Assembly: GCF_016107285.1 (NCBI RefSeq) | Contig: NZ_RCVQ01000001.1 | Location: 671,048 to 735,047, forward strand | Length of the DNA stretch: 64,000 nt | Source of the DNA: Roseomonas sp. KE0001 | GTDB lineage: Bacteria; Pseudomonadota; Alphaproteobacteria; Acetobacterales; Acetobacteraceae | Reading direction: 5' to 3' | Shown here: positions 50,011-58,664 of the stretch, one piece after another | How positions within the stretch are numbered: the first letter of the stretch is position 1 | Layout: each line of letters opens with the position of its first letter | Position numbers and translations under genes: made by a program | Notes under the pieces: model-generated | Databases searched by the model: none | The model's input: only the letters and a program-made list of their open reading frames with translations | What the model was told of the DNA's origin: nothing

Positions 50011-50329
50011 GTGATTCCCATCTCCCCCATATCGGGGGCCGTCCCCGTTAGCAGGAACCGGGGGCAGCGCCAATCCGGCGGCCCATCTTCCCGCCGCCAA
50101 CCCGTCTTATCTAGGGGATGCGAGCGGAAAGGCGAAGGCACGCCCGGGCTCGATCGACACGTCCGGGCGATCCCGGAGTCGAGCCGCTGACTGGGGAGGA
50201 GGCCGGGAACCTGGCACCGAAACGGTTCGCCCCGAACAGATACAATTCGTCAGGCGCGCGGAGCCGTTCCAGGCGCCCGCGGCGGGGTGCCCGCACAGGA
50301 TGCGGGACCAGCCCGGTGAAGCGCCAGGT
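50011..50329. other. Gap between scpB and tatB without a recognisable gene
   Basis: About 319 bases where many alphaproteobacteria encode tatA. Translations of all frames show no N-terminal helix plus FG hinge typical of TatA. The short open frames there (Arg/Pro-rich) look like GC-composition noise. It should contain the tatB promoter. No strong hairpin or repeat was noted. Confidence 0.6.
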
Positions 50330-50926
50330 TCAAGCCGGGCGGCCCAATCCCGGAAGTGACACCCCGTTCTCGCCGGCCAGGAGTTCCTCGCGGCGCGGCA
50401 GATCCGCGAGCACACGCAGCCCGAAATGCTCGAGGAAACGCGGCGTCGTGCCCCAGAGGCTTGGCCGGCCGGGCACCTCCTTGCGCCCGCGTGGTGCGAT
50501 CAGGCCGTGCTCCAGCAGAAGCTCCAGCGTCGACTGCGAGAGGCTGGCGCCGCGGATCTCCTCGATCTCGGGCCGCGTCACCGGCTGGTGGTAGGCGATG
50601 ATGGCCAGCGTCTCCATCGCCACCCTCGGCAGGCGCCGCGGCACCTCCACCACCCGCGTGAGCAGCGGCGCCAGGTCGGGAGCGGTGCGGAAGGCGTAGC
50701 CGCCCGCCACCTCGGTCAACTCCACGCCCCTCCCCGCGTAGCGTGAGGCCAGCAGCGTCAGCACGGCATCGGCACGGAGCCCCGGCGGCAGCACCTCCTG
50801 CAGGCGGGCCGGGGATACCGGCCGGTCGGAGGCGAAGACCAGGGCTTCCGTCAGCCGCAGCGCGTGCTCGATGGAGGACAGCCCGGCGGCATCTCCGGAG
50901 GCGTCATGCGGCGGCGACATATCCAT
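50330..50926 (-). CDS. scpB: Segregation and condensation protein B
   Basis: Winged-helix partner (kite protein) of ScpA in the SMC-ScpAB condensin. 198 residues; blocks: IEHALRLTEALVFASDRPVSPARL, VELTEVAGGYAFRTAPDLAPLL, LPRVAMETLAIIAYHQPVTRPEIEEIRG (ScpB signature) and WGTTPRFLEHFGL. ATG 50926 is chosen because GGAGGAGG lies just upstream (spacing about 7); an ATG at 50920 is possible. It overlaps the end of scpA by 23 bases. Chromosome-segregation genes here lie about 22 kb from the dif-like site. Confidence 0.94.
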   Translation of the reverse strand: MDMSPPHDASGDAAGLSSIEHALRLTEALVFASDRPVSPARLQEVLPPGLRADAVLTLLASRYAGRGVELTEVAGGYAFRTAPDLAPLLTRVVEVPRRLPRVAMETLAIIAYHQPVTRPEIEEIRGASLSQSTLELLLEHGLIAPRGRKEVPGRPSLWGTTPRFLEHFGLRVLADLPRREELLAGENGVSLPGLGRPA

Positions 50927-51710
50927 GGGCTTCCTCCTCCGGCCTTGCCTGCCCCTCCTGCGGCCGGGCGGCACGGCGGCGCACCAGGATGGGGCCGAAG
51001 GCCGCTTCCTGACGCAGTTCGATACCGCCGCCCCGGGCCATTTCCAAGCCGGCGATCAGGGTCGAGGCCAGGGCGGCCCGGCGTTCCACCGGATCGCGCA
51101 GGCTGTCGGGAAGGAAGCGCTGCAACTCTCCCCATTCGGGCAGGTGCCCGATGAGCTGCGCCAGCCGCCCCAGCGCTTCCTGAACCGTCCAGAGACGCCG
51201 TGGCCGGGGCTGGTACGGGCGCCGGCCCGCGGCGCGGCGCAGCGCCACGACATAGCCGCGCAGCAGGGCGGGAAGATCCGCGTGCAGGCCGCTCCGGTCC
51301 TCTTCCACCAGGCGCTCCGCCTGGCCGCGCGCCAGGACATCCTGGCCCAGCTGCGGGCAGCGACCGAGCCAGCCCGCCGCCGCGCGCATGCGCTCCAGCT
51401 CGGCCAGGCGCTCGGCCAGCTGGCCCGCCAGCGCCTCGGCATCCTCCTCCTGACCCGGTTCGTCCGGCAGGAGGAGCCGGGACTTCAGCCAGGCGAGCCA
51501 GGCAGCCATGACCAGCCAGTCCGCGGCGATCTCCAGGCGCACGCGCCGGGCGCCCTCGATGACGCCCAGATACTGGTCCACCAGTTGCAGGATGGAGATC
51601 CGCGCGATGTCCACCTTCTGCGATCTGGCCAGTTCCAGCAGCAGATCCAGCGGCCCCTCGAAGCCATCGAGGCGAAGCTGAAGGCTCTCGCCGCGCGCGG
51701 GTTCCGTCAT
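50904..51710 (-). CDS. scpA: Segregation and condensation protein A
   Basis: Kleisin subunit that bridges SMC heads. 268 residues: LRLDGFEGPLDLLLELARSQKVDIARISILQLVDQYL is the N-terminal SMC-neck binding domain with the family signature FEGPLDLLL. A WLAWLKSRLLLP block follows, then a variable middle and a C-terminal winged helix (VERRAALASTLIAGLEMARGGGIELRQEAAFGPILVRR). Start overlaps the site-2 protease stop by four bases. Confidence 0.93.
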   Translation of the reverse strand: MTEPARGESLQLRLDGFEGPLDLLLELARSQKVDIARISILQLVDQYLGVIEGARRVRLEIAADWLVMAAWLAWLKSRLLLPDEPGQEEDAEALAGQLAERLAELERMRAAAGWLGRCPQLGQDVLARGQAERLVEEDRSGLHADLPALLRGYVVALRRAAGRRPYQPRPRRLWTVQEALGRLAQLIGHLPEWGELQRFLPDSLRDPVERRAALASTLIAGLEMARGGGIELRQEAAFGPILVRRRAARPQEGQARPEEEAHGYVAAA

Positions 51711-52408
51711 GTCTCATGCCCGGCCAGGAAGAGGATGGCCCGGAAGCCGGGCCCCACGACGAGATCGACGATCCAGCCAATGGGATCGAGGGAGGGGCTG
51801 ATCCGGGGAAGGACGAAGATCAGCAGCATGACGATCAGCAGTCCGGCCCGCTCCAGCCGGGCCAGCGGCAGGGCCAGAGGTGCGGGCAGAAGGCCGACCA
51901 GGATCCGCCCGCCATCCAGGGGAGGAATCGGCAGAAGGTTGAAAAGCCCCAGCAGCAGGTTCGCCATGATGGACAGCACGATGAACCGCAGGGCCAGCTC
52001 CATGGCCTGTGGCGGCAGGGCACCCTGCAGGGAATCCAGCGGGTGCGCCAGCATGGCCGCGCACCATGCCAGGAAGACATTCATCGCCGGGCCGGCCGCC
52101 GCGACAAGCACCATGCCATATCGCGGATTGCGCAGCCGCATGACATCGACCGGCACCGGCTTGGCCCAGCCGAACATGGCCTCGACCCGGCCGATGGTCA
52201 GCAACTGGCCCAGCAGGAGCAGCCCGGGCAGCAGCAGCGTCCCTACCGGGTCGACATGCCGGAGCGGGTTCAGGCTCAGCCGCCCGGCACGCTGCGCCGT
52301 GTCGTCACCCAGGCCCAGCGCCGCGTAGCCATGCGCCGCCTCATGCAGGGTGATCGCCAGCACCGTGGCCAGTACGGCCACGGCGAGTTCCGGGAGCCAG
52401 TCGCTCAC
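51707..52408 (-). CDS. Site-2 protease family zinc metalloprotease (M50)
   Basis: Intramembrane metalloprotease of 233 residues. Zinc motif HEAAH in helix 1 (LAITLHEAAHGYAALG), a membrane helix with GPAMNVFLAW, and the third zinc ligand in NLLPIPPLDGG (conserved LPxxPLDGG). No PDZ domain, so it belongs to the short SpoIVFB/YwhC-like branch rather than RseP. Clients unknown. It sits between nagZ and scpA with four-base overlaps on both sides. Confidence 0.92.
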   Translation of the reverse strand: MSDWLPELAVAVLATVLAITLHEAAHGYAALGLGDDTAQRAGRLSLNPLRHVDPVGTLLLPGLLLLGQLLTIGRVEAMFGWAKPVPVDVMRLRNPRYGMVLVAAAGPAMNVFLAWCAAMLAHPLDSLQGALPPQAMELALRFIVLSIMANLLLGLFNLLPIPPLDGGRILVGLLPAPLALPLARLERAGLLIVMLLIFVLPRISPSLDPIGWIVDLVVGPGFRAILFLAGHET

Positions 52409-53409
52409 GCCGTTTCGCGAAGCAGGGCGTCGCGGCGTTCCGCCAGTGCCGCAGGATCCGGCACGCCCGCGTCACGGCGGGCGATCATGGCGTTTCGTGC
52501 CGCCTTCACCCGCTCCAGCGCCTTGTCGGTCAATGGCGCGCTTCCTGCCAGCACGGCCTCGTTCTCGTCGAGCTGCCCGGTGCAGTGCAGAGCCACATCA
52601 CATCCCGCCGCGAGGACATCGCGCGCCAGCGCATCGAGCGCCCCGCTCAGCGCCTTCATGGCGAGATCGTCCGAGATCAGCACGCCGTCGAAGCCCAGAT
52701 CGCCCCGGATGGTCCGCTCGATCACCCGGCCCGACAGGGTGGCAGGGCGCGAGGCATCCAGCGCGGTATAGAGGATGTGCGCCGTCATGGCCCAGGCGCC
52801 GCTTCCGGCCAGTGCCCGGAAAGGCGCCATATCCGCCGCGAGCTCCTCCGGACCGGCCTCGACCCGGGGCAGCTCCAGATGGCTGTCGGCCAGGGCGCGG
52901 CCATGGCCGGGGATATGCTTGATGACGGGGATGGTGCCCGCCGTCTGCAGACCGCGGATCCAGGCCTCGCCAAGCCGCGCCACCTCGGCGGGATCCGCCG
53001 AGAAGCCGCGATCGCCGATGATGCCGTGGGCTCCCGGCAGGCGCAGGTCCAGCACGGGGGCGCAGACCACGTCCAGCCCCACGGCGTGACACTCACGCCC
53101 CAACAGCGCGGCATTGGCCCAGGCGGCCTCGGCGGGCCTGCTCTCGAAGGCGGATGCCGGTGGAAAGTCCGGCCAGTGCGGCGGCCGCAGGCGGGCGACG
53201 CGGCCGCCCTCCTGATCCACCAGGATCGGCGCCTCGGCCCCCAGCTCCTCGCGGAGATCGGCCGTCAGGCGCGACAACTGCCCCGGGTCCCGGACATTGC
53301 GGGCGAAAAGAATGGCTCCAAACGGCCGGGAGCGCCGCAGCAACGCGGCCTCCTCCGGCAGCAGGACGGGTCCCGAGACCCCGATGATGGCAGCGCGCGG
53401 CGTGGACAC
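52405..53409 (-). CDS. nagZ: Beta-N-acetylhexosaminidase NagZ
   Basis: GH3 enzyme that removes GlcNAc from anhydro-muropeptides in the cytosol during peptidoglycan recycling, linking to the transglycosylases encoded earlier in the window. 334 residues: FGAILFARNV, LVDQEGGRVARL, the catalytic-dyad loop KHIPGHGRALADSHLELP (His and Asp), and the nucleophile Asp in LISDDLAMKAL. Start GTG 53409 (STPRAAIIGVSG) lies 11 bases after the SPOR-protein stop; upstream open frame lacks similarity. Confidence 0.95.
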   Translation of the reverse strand: MSTPRAAIIGVSGPVLLPEEAALLRRSRPFGAILFARNVRDPGQLSRLTADLREELGAEAPILVDQEGGRVARLRPPHWPDFPPASAFESRPAEAAWANAALLGRECHAVGLDVVCAPVLDLRLPGAHGIIGDRGFSADPAEVARLGEAWIRGLQTAGTIPVIKHIPGHGRALADSHLELPRVEAGPEELAADMAPFRALAGSGAWAMTAHILYTALDASRPATLSGRVIERTIRGDLGFDGVLISDDLAMKALSGALDALARDVLAAGCDVALHCTGQLDENEAVLAGSAPLTDKALERVKAARNAMIARRDAGVPDPAALAERRDALLRETA

Positions 53410-53420
53410 CCGGAAGAACC

Positions 53421-54233
53421 TCAGCCGCCGATGACGGCACAGGCGCCGCCCTGACTTCTGATCGACTCGCAGAAGCTGCCGGCGGCGGAGCGATTCTCGA
53501 AGCCGCCGGTGCGCAGGCGCCACATGGTCGGCTTGCCTTCGCGCTCGAAGCGGATCACCTGCGGCGAACGGCCCTGGAGGAGCGACGGCGCGCGTCCCCT
53601 CAGCCTTTCCCACTCGGAACGGGCCCCGGACTCGGAATCCAGGGCGCCGAGCTGAACGACGACGCTACCGGTCGCGGCGGGAGCCGCCGGCTTCGGCGGC
53701 GCTGGAGGAGTGGGCGTCGCCACCACCGGCGGCGTCACGGGCGCGGCCTGCACCGCCGGCGGCGCGGGCTGTGTGGCGGCGGGCGCCTGGGCCTCCGCCG
53801 TCACCCCCGCGACACTGGGCGCGGCCTCCGCCACGGGAGAGGGCTCCACCGGCGTGGAGACACTGGGCGGCGTGGAGGCGCCGGGCGGCGGGGCGGTGGC
53901 GGCGCGGAGGGCATCCAGATTCGGCGCCTCGGCCGCCGGTCCCAGGCGGCCGGCCGGCTCGAAGACCCCGGAGGCCGTGCGCCGCTCGAAGATGATCTCG
54001 TCCTGATTCGCCACGCGCAGCCCGCCGCGGTCATCAGGACGGATCTTGATGGGCCGCGCATCCGCCTGCACGACCGGCACCGTGGTGTCCGAATACCGGC
54101 TGAATGCCCAGCCCGCGATCCCCCCGACCGCAAGCAGGCCGGCGAAGCCGCCGGCCAGAAGCATCATGCGGCGGGAGCCGCCATCCTCGGCGACGTCCCG
54201 CACCCGATAGGACGGTACCTGCACTTCCCTCAC
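53421..54233 (-). CDS. SPOR domain-containing membrane protein
   Basis: A 270-residue bitopic protein: short cytoplasmic start, one membrane helix (MMLLAGGFAGLLAVGGIAGWAF), a low-complexity Pro/Ala-rich periplasmic linker (about 95-180), and a C-terminal SPOR domain (VVVQLGALDSESGARSEWERLRGR...MWRLRTGGFENRSAAGSFCESI). SPOR domains bind glycan strands stripped of stem peptides at the septum. It overlaps argS by four bases and precedes nagZ, the arrangement seen in many alphaproteobacteria. Precise role unknown. Confidence 0.92.
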   Translation of the reverse strand: MREVQVPSYRVRDVAEDGGSRRMMLLAGGFAGLLAVGGIAGWAFSRYSDTTVPVVQADARPIKIRPDDRGGLRVANQDEIIFERRTASGVFEPAGRLGPAAEAPNLDALRAATAPPPGASTPPSVSTPVEPSPVAEAAPSVAGVTAEAQAPAATQPAPPAVQAAPVTPPVVATPTPPAPPKPAAPAATGSVVVQLGALDSESGARSEWERLRGRAPSLLQGRSPQVIRFEREGKPTMWRLRTGGFENRSAAGSFCESIRSQGGACAVIGG

Positions 54234-56017
54234 CGCATCTCCTCGACCGGCGTCACGCCCATGACCTTGAGGCCCGAGCGGATCACCAGGGCCGTCGCGG
54301 CCACGAGAGCGAGCCGGGCCCCTGTGGCTTCGGGCTCCCCCGCCCGGATGAAACGGAGTGTCGCATCATCGCGCCCCCGGTTCCACAAAATATGAAAGTC
54401 GCTGGCCAAGTCTTGGAGATAAAAGGCGATCCTATGTGGCTCCTGCGCTGCAGCAGCGGCTTCCACAAGGCGGGGCCAGGTGGTGAGGCGGCGGACCAGC
54501 GCCAGTTCGGCGGGGTCGGTCAGCGCGGCGAAAGCCGCCCCGCCCAGGGCCGCGATGTCCGGATCACCCGCCTGCCGCAGCACGGAGCGGCAGCGCGCAT
54601 GCGCGTACTGCACATAGAAGACCGGATTTTCGCGCGACTGCTCGACGACCTTGTCGAGGTCGAACTCCATCTGCGCGTCGGACTTCCGCGTCAGCATGGT
54701 GAAGCGCACCGCATCACGCCCCACCTCGTCGATGAGGTCACGCAGGGTAATATAGGTGCCGGCGCGCTTGGACATGCGCACCGGCTCGCCGCCCTTCACC
54801 ACCTTGACGATCTGGCAGAGCAGCACGTCGAGCGGCACACGGCCGTCCGAGAGCGCCCTGGTGGCCGCCTTCATGCGCGAGACATAGCCGCCATGGTCGG
54901 CACCCCAGACCTGCACCAGCTCCTGCATCCCGCGCGCGATCTTGTCGGCGTGATTTCCGATATCGTTGGCGAAATAGGTGTTGGTGCCGTCGGACTTGCG
55001 CAGGGGGCGATCGACGTCGTCACCGAAGCGGGTGGAGGCGAACAGCGTCTGCGGGCGCGGTTCCCAGTCCTCCGGCAGCTTGCCCTTGGGCGGTTCCAGC
55101 ACGCCCTCGTAGACCAGGCCCTTCCCGGCCAGCATCGCGATGGCCCGGTCGGCGACGCCGTCCCGGACCAGCTGCGCCTCGCTGATGAAGACATCATGCC
55201 GGACGCCCAGCGCGTCGAGATCCTCGCGAATCACCGCCATCATCCGGGCGATGGTGAATTCCCTCACTTGGTCGAGCCAGAGGGCCGGATCGGCCGGCAT
55301 GGCGCCGGGTGCCAGCGCGTCGCCCAGCTCGGCCTTCAGCGCCTCCCCGACCGGGATCAGATACTCGCCGCGATACTGCAGCCCGCCAGCGACGGAGGCC
55401 GCGTAGTCCTCCTCGGCGAGCGTGGTGCCGAGGGCCTGGAGGTACCGCCAGTAGGCGGCATAGGCCAGGGCCTGCACCTGCGCGCCGGCATCGTTGATGT
55501 AGTATTCCTTGGTGACGGCGTAGCCGGCCTTGGCGAGCAGGTTGGCCAGGGCGTCCCCCACCACCGCGCCGCGGCAATGGCCGACATGCATGGGGCCGGT
55601 GGGATTGGCGGAAACATACTCGACATCGACGCGGATGCCGCCGCCTGCCGATCCGTCGCCATAGGCCTCGGCGGCGTTCAGGATGATGGGCAGCTGCCCC
55701 AGGAGGTAATCCTCCTTCAGCCGGAGATTGACGAAGCCGGGCCCCGCCGGGGCAGCCTCCGACACCATCGGCGCTGCGGCCACCAGGGCTTCGGCCAGGC
55801 GGGCGGCGATCTGCGCCGGCGACATCCGGGCCGGCTTGGCGACCACCATGGCGGCGTTGGTGGCCATGTCACCATGGCTCGCATCCCGCGGCGGGTCGAC
55901 CTGGACGCGGGCCAGCGCCTCCTCCGGCAGGTCCGGCAGGATGCGGCGCAGGCAGGCCAGGACCTCCTGGCGCAGCGTGGCGAAGATGTCCTGCGAGAGG
56001 GCGGGGCTCTGTTCCAT
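54230..56017 (-). CDS. argS: Arginyl-tRNA synthetase
   Basis: Class I synthetase for tRNA-Arg, 595 residues. The N-terminal Add1 domain precedes the HIGH-type motif in ANPTGPMHVGHCRGAVVGDAL; KEYYINDAGAQV and DHGGYVSRMKAA follow. The KMSK-type loop reads VRMSKRAGTYITLRDLIDEVG and the DALR anticodon-binding domain ends the protein (FYVQYAHARCRS onward). It begins 10 bases after the dgt stop. Confidence 0.97.
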   Translation of the reverse strand: MEQSPALSQDIFATLRQEVLACLRRILPDLPEEALARVQVDPPRDASHGDMATNAAMVVAKPARMSPAQIAARLAEALVAAAPMVSEAAPAGPGFVNLRLKEDYLLGQLPIILNAAEAYGDGSAGGGIRVDVEYVSANPTGPMHVGHCRGAVVGDALANLLAKAGYAVTKEYYINDAGAQVQALAYAAYWRYLQALGTTLAEEDYAASVAGGLQYRGEYLIPVGEALKAELGDALAPGAMPADPALWLDQVREFTIARMMAVIREDLDALGVRHDVFISEAQLVRDGVADRAIAMLAGKGLVYEGVLEPPKGKLPEDWEPRPQTLFASTRFGDDVDRPLRKSDGTNTYFANDIGNHADKIARGMQELVQVWGADHGGYVSRMKAATRALSDGRVPLDVLLCQIVKVVKGGEPVRMSKRAGTYITLRDLIDEVGRDAVRFTMLTRKSDAQMEFDLDKVVEQSRENPVFYVQYAHARCRSVLRQAGDPDIAALGGAAFAALTDPAELALVRRLTTWPRLVEAAAAAQEPHRIAFYLQDLASDFHILWNRGRDDATLRFIRAGEPEATGARLALVAATALVIRSGLKVMGVTPVEEMR

Positions 56018-56027
56018 GGATGTCCGA

Positions 56028-57179
56028 TCAGCCGGGAATGTTAGGGTCGGTCAACCGCCTGTGCTCGTCGAGGGCGAAGCGGTCCGTCATGCCCGCGATA
56101 TAGTCGCAGACCACGGCGGCACAGTCCGCGCTCCCCGCGGCGCCGGCGCGTTGCCGCCATTCGGGCGGCAGCATGTCCGGCCCGCCATGCAGCAGGCTGA
56201 ACAGCATCTGCACGACGCGCTTCGACTTCTGCGTCGTGCGGTTGACCCGCCAGTGGCGGTACATGCGCTGGCGCAGGAACTGCCGCACCGTCTGATTGGC
56301 GGCCTGCATCGGCGCGCTGAAGGCGACCATGGGGCGGCCGGCGGCGCGGACATCCTCGACGCCGCGCGGGGCCAGGACCGCCAGCCGGCGCTCCGCCTCC
56401 GCCACCACGTCCTGGACCATGGCGTTGATGACGCGACGGATGGATTCGCTCGCCTGCCGGGAGGCCGCCGCCTCCGGATAGAGAGCGCGAACCTCGGCCA
56501 CCGCCTCGCCGACCAGCGGCAGGGCGGCCATCTCGTCGAGGGTGAAGAGCCCGGCCCGCAGCCCGTCGTCCAGATCGTGATTGTTGTAGGCGATGTCGTC
56601 CGCCAGGGCGGCGACCTGGGCCTCCAGCGAGGCATGGCTCGACAGGTCGAGCGGGTGCAGGCGGTCGTACTCGGCCATGAAGCTGGAGGGTCGGACGATC
56701 GGGCCATTGTGCTTGGCCAGCCCCTCCAGCGTCTCCCAGGTCAGGTTGAGGCCGTCGAACTCCGCATAGCGCTTCTCGACCATGGTGACCGATTTGAGAC
56801 TCTGGGCATTGTGGTCGAAGCCGCCATAGGGCCGCATCAGGCCGTTCAACGCCTCCTCCCCCGCATGGCCGAAGGGGGGGTGGCCGAGATCGTGGGCCAG
56901 AGCCAGGGCCTCCGCCAGATCCTCATCCAGCCTGAGCCTGCGGGCGATGGAGCGGGCGATCTGCGCGACCTCGATGCTGTGCGTCAGCCGGGTGCGGAAG
57001 GCGTCGCCCTCGTGGTAGATGAAGACCTGGGTCTTGTACTGCAGGCGCCGGAAGGCGGCGCTGTGGATGATCCGGTCCCGGTCGCGCTGGTAGGGCGAGC
57101 GCACCCCCCCGGCGGGCTCCGGATGCAACCGGCCCCGGGAGGTTTCCGCACGCACGGCATAGGGCGCGAGATCGGTCAT
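56028..57179 (-). CDS. dgt: dGTP triphosphohydrolase-like HD protein
   Basis: HD-domain enzyme (383 residues) that hydrolyses dNTPs to nucleoside and tripolyphosphate. Metal site: RLTHSIEVAQIARSIA (first His), AHDLGHPPFGHAGEEAL (HD pair), and the later D in DDIAYNNHDLDDGLRAG. The N-terminal RDRDRIIHSAAFRRLQYKTQVF block is diagnostic of the family. It is the first gene of the dgt-argS-SPOR-nagZ-S2P-scpAB series, diverging from erpA across 106 bases. Confidence 0.95.
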   Translation of the reverse strand: MTDLAPYAVRAETSRGRLHPEPAGGVRSPYQRDRDRIIHSAAFRRLQYKTQVFIYHEGDAFRTRLTHSIEVAQIARSIARRLRLDEDLAEALALAHDLGHPPFGHAGEEALNGLMRPYGGFDHNAQSLKSVTMVEKRYAEFDGLNLTWETLEGLAKHNGPIVRPSSFMAEYDRLHPLDLSSHASLEAQVAALADDIAYNNHDLDDGLRAGLFTLDEMAALPLVGEAVAEVRALYPEAAASRQASESIRRVINAMVQDVVAEAERRLAVLAPRGVEDVRAAGRPMVAFSAPMQAANQTVRQFLRQRMYRHWRVNRTTQKSKRVVQMLFSLLHGGPDMLPPEWRQRAGAAGSADCAAVVCDYIAGMTDRFALDEHRRLTDPNIPG

Positions 57180-57285
57180 GAGGGCGGCGGCTTACCAGCC
57201 CCCCCGCTCCGCTGCAACGCCGCCGCCCCGGATCGTTGGAAACCACGCCTTCCCGTCTTATGTTGGCCACCAGGAGATGACGATC

Positions 57286-57639
57286 ATGCCCGACGGTACT
57301 GCCACCACCGCCCCGTTCAGCGTGACGCCCCGCGCCTTCCAGGAGGTGGGGGCGATTGCCGCGCGCGAAGGTCGCCCCGGCGCCGTGCTGCGCCTTGCCG
57401 TGCTGGCTGGCGGCTGCTCCGGCTTCCAGTACTCCTTCGCGCTGGATGACGCGGTGGCGGCGGACGACCTCGTCCTCGAGGATGCCGGGCGGCGTGTCGC
57501 GATCGATCCCGTGAGCCTCGATCTGCTGCGGGGGGCGCAGCTGGACTGGGCCGATGAGCTGATCGGCGCGCATTTCGTGGTGAGCAACCCGCAGGCGGCC
57601 TCCGGCTGCGGCTGCGGCGTTTCCTTCTCGCTGGGTTGA
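57286..57639 (+). CDS. erpA: A-type iron-sulfur carrier (ErpA/IscA family)
   Basis: Delivers [Fe-S] clusters to apo-enzymes such as IlvD or complex I. 117 residues with the three cluster cysteines: GGCSGFQY (about Cys44) and SGCGCGVSFSL (about Cys108 and Cys110). The central GRRVAIDPVSLDLLRGAQLDW block is typical. Start 57286 has AGGAG about 9 bases upstream; an ATG at 57277 is in frame but too close to it. Divergent from dgt and followed 12 bases later by xth. Confidence 0.93.
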   Translation: MPDGTATTAPFSVTPRAFQEVGAIAAREGRPGAVLRLAVLAGGCSGFQYSFALDDAVAADDLVLEDAGRRVAIDPVSLDLLRGAQLDWADELIGAHFVVSNPQAASGCGCGVSFSLG

Positions 57640-57651
57640 GCGGCCCGCCCG

Positions 57652-58416
57652 GTGCTGCTCGCCAGCTTCAACGTGAATTCGGTCCGCAAGAGGGTGCCGC
57701 ATGTGCTGCGCTTTCTGGAAGCGGTCCGACCCGACGTGGTGTTTCTTCAGGAACTGAAGTGCCAGACGCATGAGTTCCCCGCGGCGGCGTTCGAGGAGGC
57801 GGGCTACCGGAGCCATGCGGTGGGGCAGACCGGGGGCCGCAACGGGGTCGCCATCCTGAGCCGCCTGCCCTTCGAAATTCTCGGCGAGAGCCTGCCGGGC
57901 GAGGAGGACAGCCATGCCCGCTATCTCGAGGTCGCGGTGGAAGGGCTCCGCCTGGCGGGGATCTACCTGCCCAATGGCAATTCCGGCGGGGCGGAGGGCT
58001 ATGCCTACAAGCTGCGCTGGATGGAGCGGCTCCGCGCCCTGGCCAGGGCGCGGCTCGATGCCTTCCTGCCCTTCGCCATTCTCGGCGACTTCAATGTCTG
58101 CCCGACCGAACTGGACCTGGCGCCGGGCGCCCTGCCCGCCAGCGACGCCCTGGTCCGTCCCGAGACGCGCCAGGCCTTTCGCGCTCTGGAATACCTCGGG
58201 ATGACCGACGCCCTTCGGGCGCTGCATCCGGGTGAGCGGCTCTATACCTACTGGGATTACGGCCCCGCCTTTGAGGGAAACAGGGGGCTGAGGATCGACC
58301 ACGCCATGCTCTCGCCCGACCTCATGGAGAAAGTCGGCAGGGTCTGGGTCGATGTCCGGCCGAGGGCGCAGGAACAGCCCTCCGACCACACCCCCCTCGT
58401 CCTGGAGATCGGCTAG
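57652..58416 (+). CDS. xth: Exodeoxyribonuclease III (AP endonuclease)
   Basis: Repair nuclease that cuts at abasic sites and trims 3' ends. 254 residues beginning with GTG: ASFNVNSVRKRVPHVLRFL, LQELKCQ (metal Glu), NGVAILSR, GIYLPNG, GDFNVCP (Asp-Asn), a YTYWDY block and PSDHTPLVLEI (Asp-His). All catalytic residues of the ExoIII family are present. It converges on the small lipoprotein gene with 10 bases between stops. Confidence 0.96.
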   Translation: MLLASFNVNSVRKRVPHVLRFLEAVRPDVVFLQELKCQTHEFPAAAFEEAGYRSHAVGQTGGRNGVAILSRLPFEILGESLPGEEDSHARYLEVAVEGLRLAGIYLPNGNSGGAEGYAYKLRWMERLRALARARLDAFLPFAILGDFNVCPTELDLAPGALPASDALVRPETRQAFRALEYLGMTDALRALHPGERLYTYWDYGPAFEGNRGLRIDHAMLSPDLMEKVGRVWVDVRPRAQEQPSDHTPLVLEIG

Positions 58417-58426
58417 GGCGAAGCCA

Positions 58427-58645
58427 TCATCGGATGGCATTCTCCGGCTGGACGCCCATCGGATAGCGCCGCTCGTTGGGTGGGTATGGCGGGATATGGG
58501 GCGCCGGATGCGGCTCGTAGTATTCGTAGTAGAGGGGCGGCGGGGGCAGATTGATCACCGGCTGTATGGTGCATCCGCCCAGCACGGCGAGCAGGAGGAC
58601 CAAGCCTCCCGCCCTTGTCGCCCTGAAATCCCGCCCGCCTGCCAT
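58427..58645 (-). CDS. Small hypothetical lipoprotein
   Basis: A 72-residue product with a lipoprotein signal (GGLVLLLAVLGGC; lipobox LGGC, Cys about 25). The mature part is unusually rich in Pro and Tyr (LPPPPLYYEYYEPHPAPHIPPYPP). No known domain recognised. A signal peptide with a good lipobox and the snug fit between xth and ilvD support a real gene. Function unknown; the Pro/Tyr repeat suggests an extended periplasmic peptide. Confidence 0.65.
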   Translation of the reverse strand: MAGGRDFRATRAGGLVLLLAVLGGCTIQPVINLPPPPLYYEYYEPHPAPHIPPYPPNERRYPMGVQPENAIR

Positions 58646-58664
58646 CGACTGCCGCTCCGGCGAT

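Noticed and set aside
50107..50415. Short minus-strand frames upstream of tatB considered as tatA
   Set aside because: No N-terminal membrane helix or FG hinge; Arg/Pro/Cys-rich composition without TatA features.
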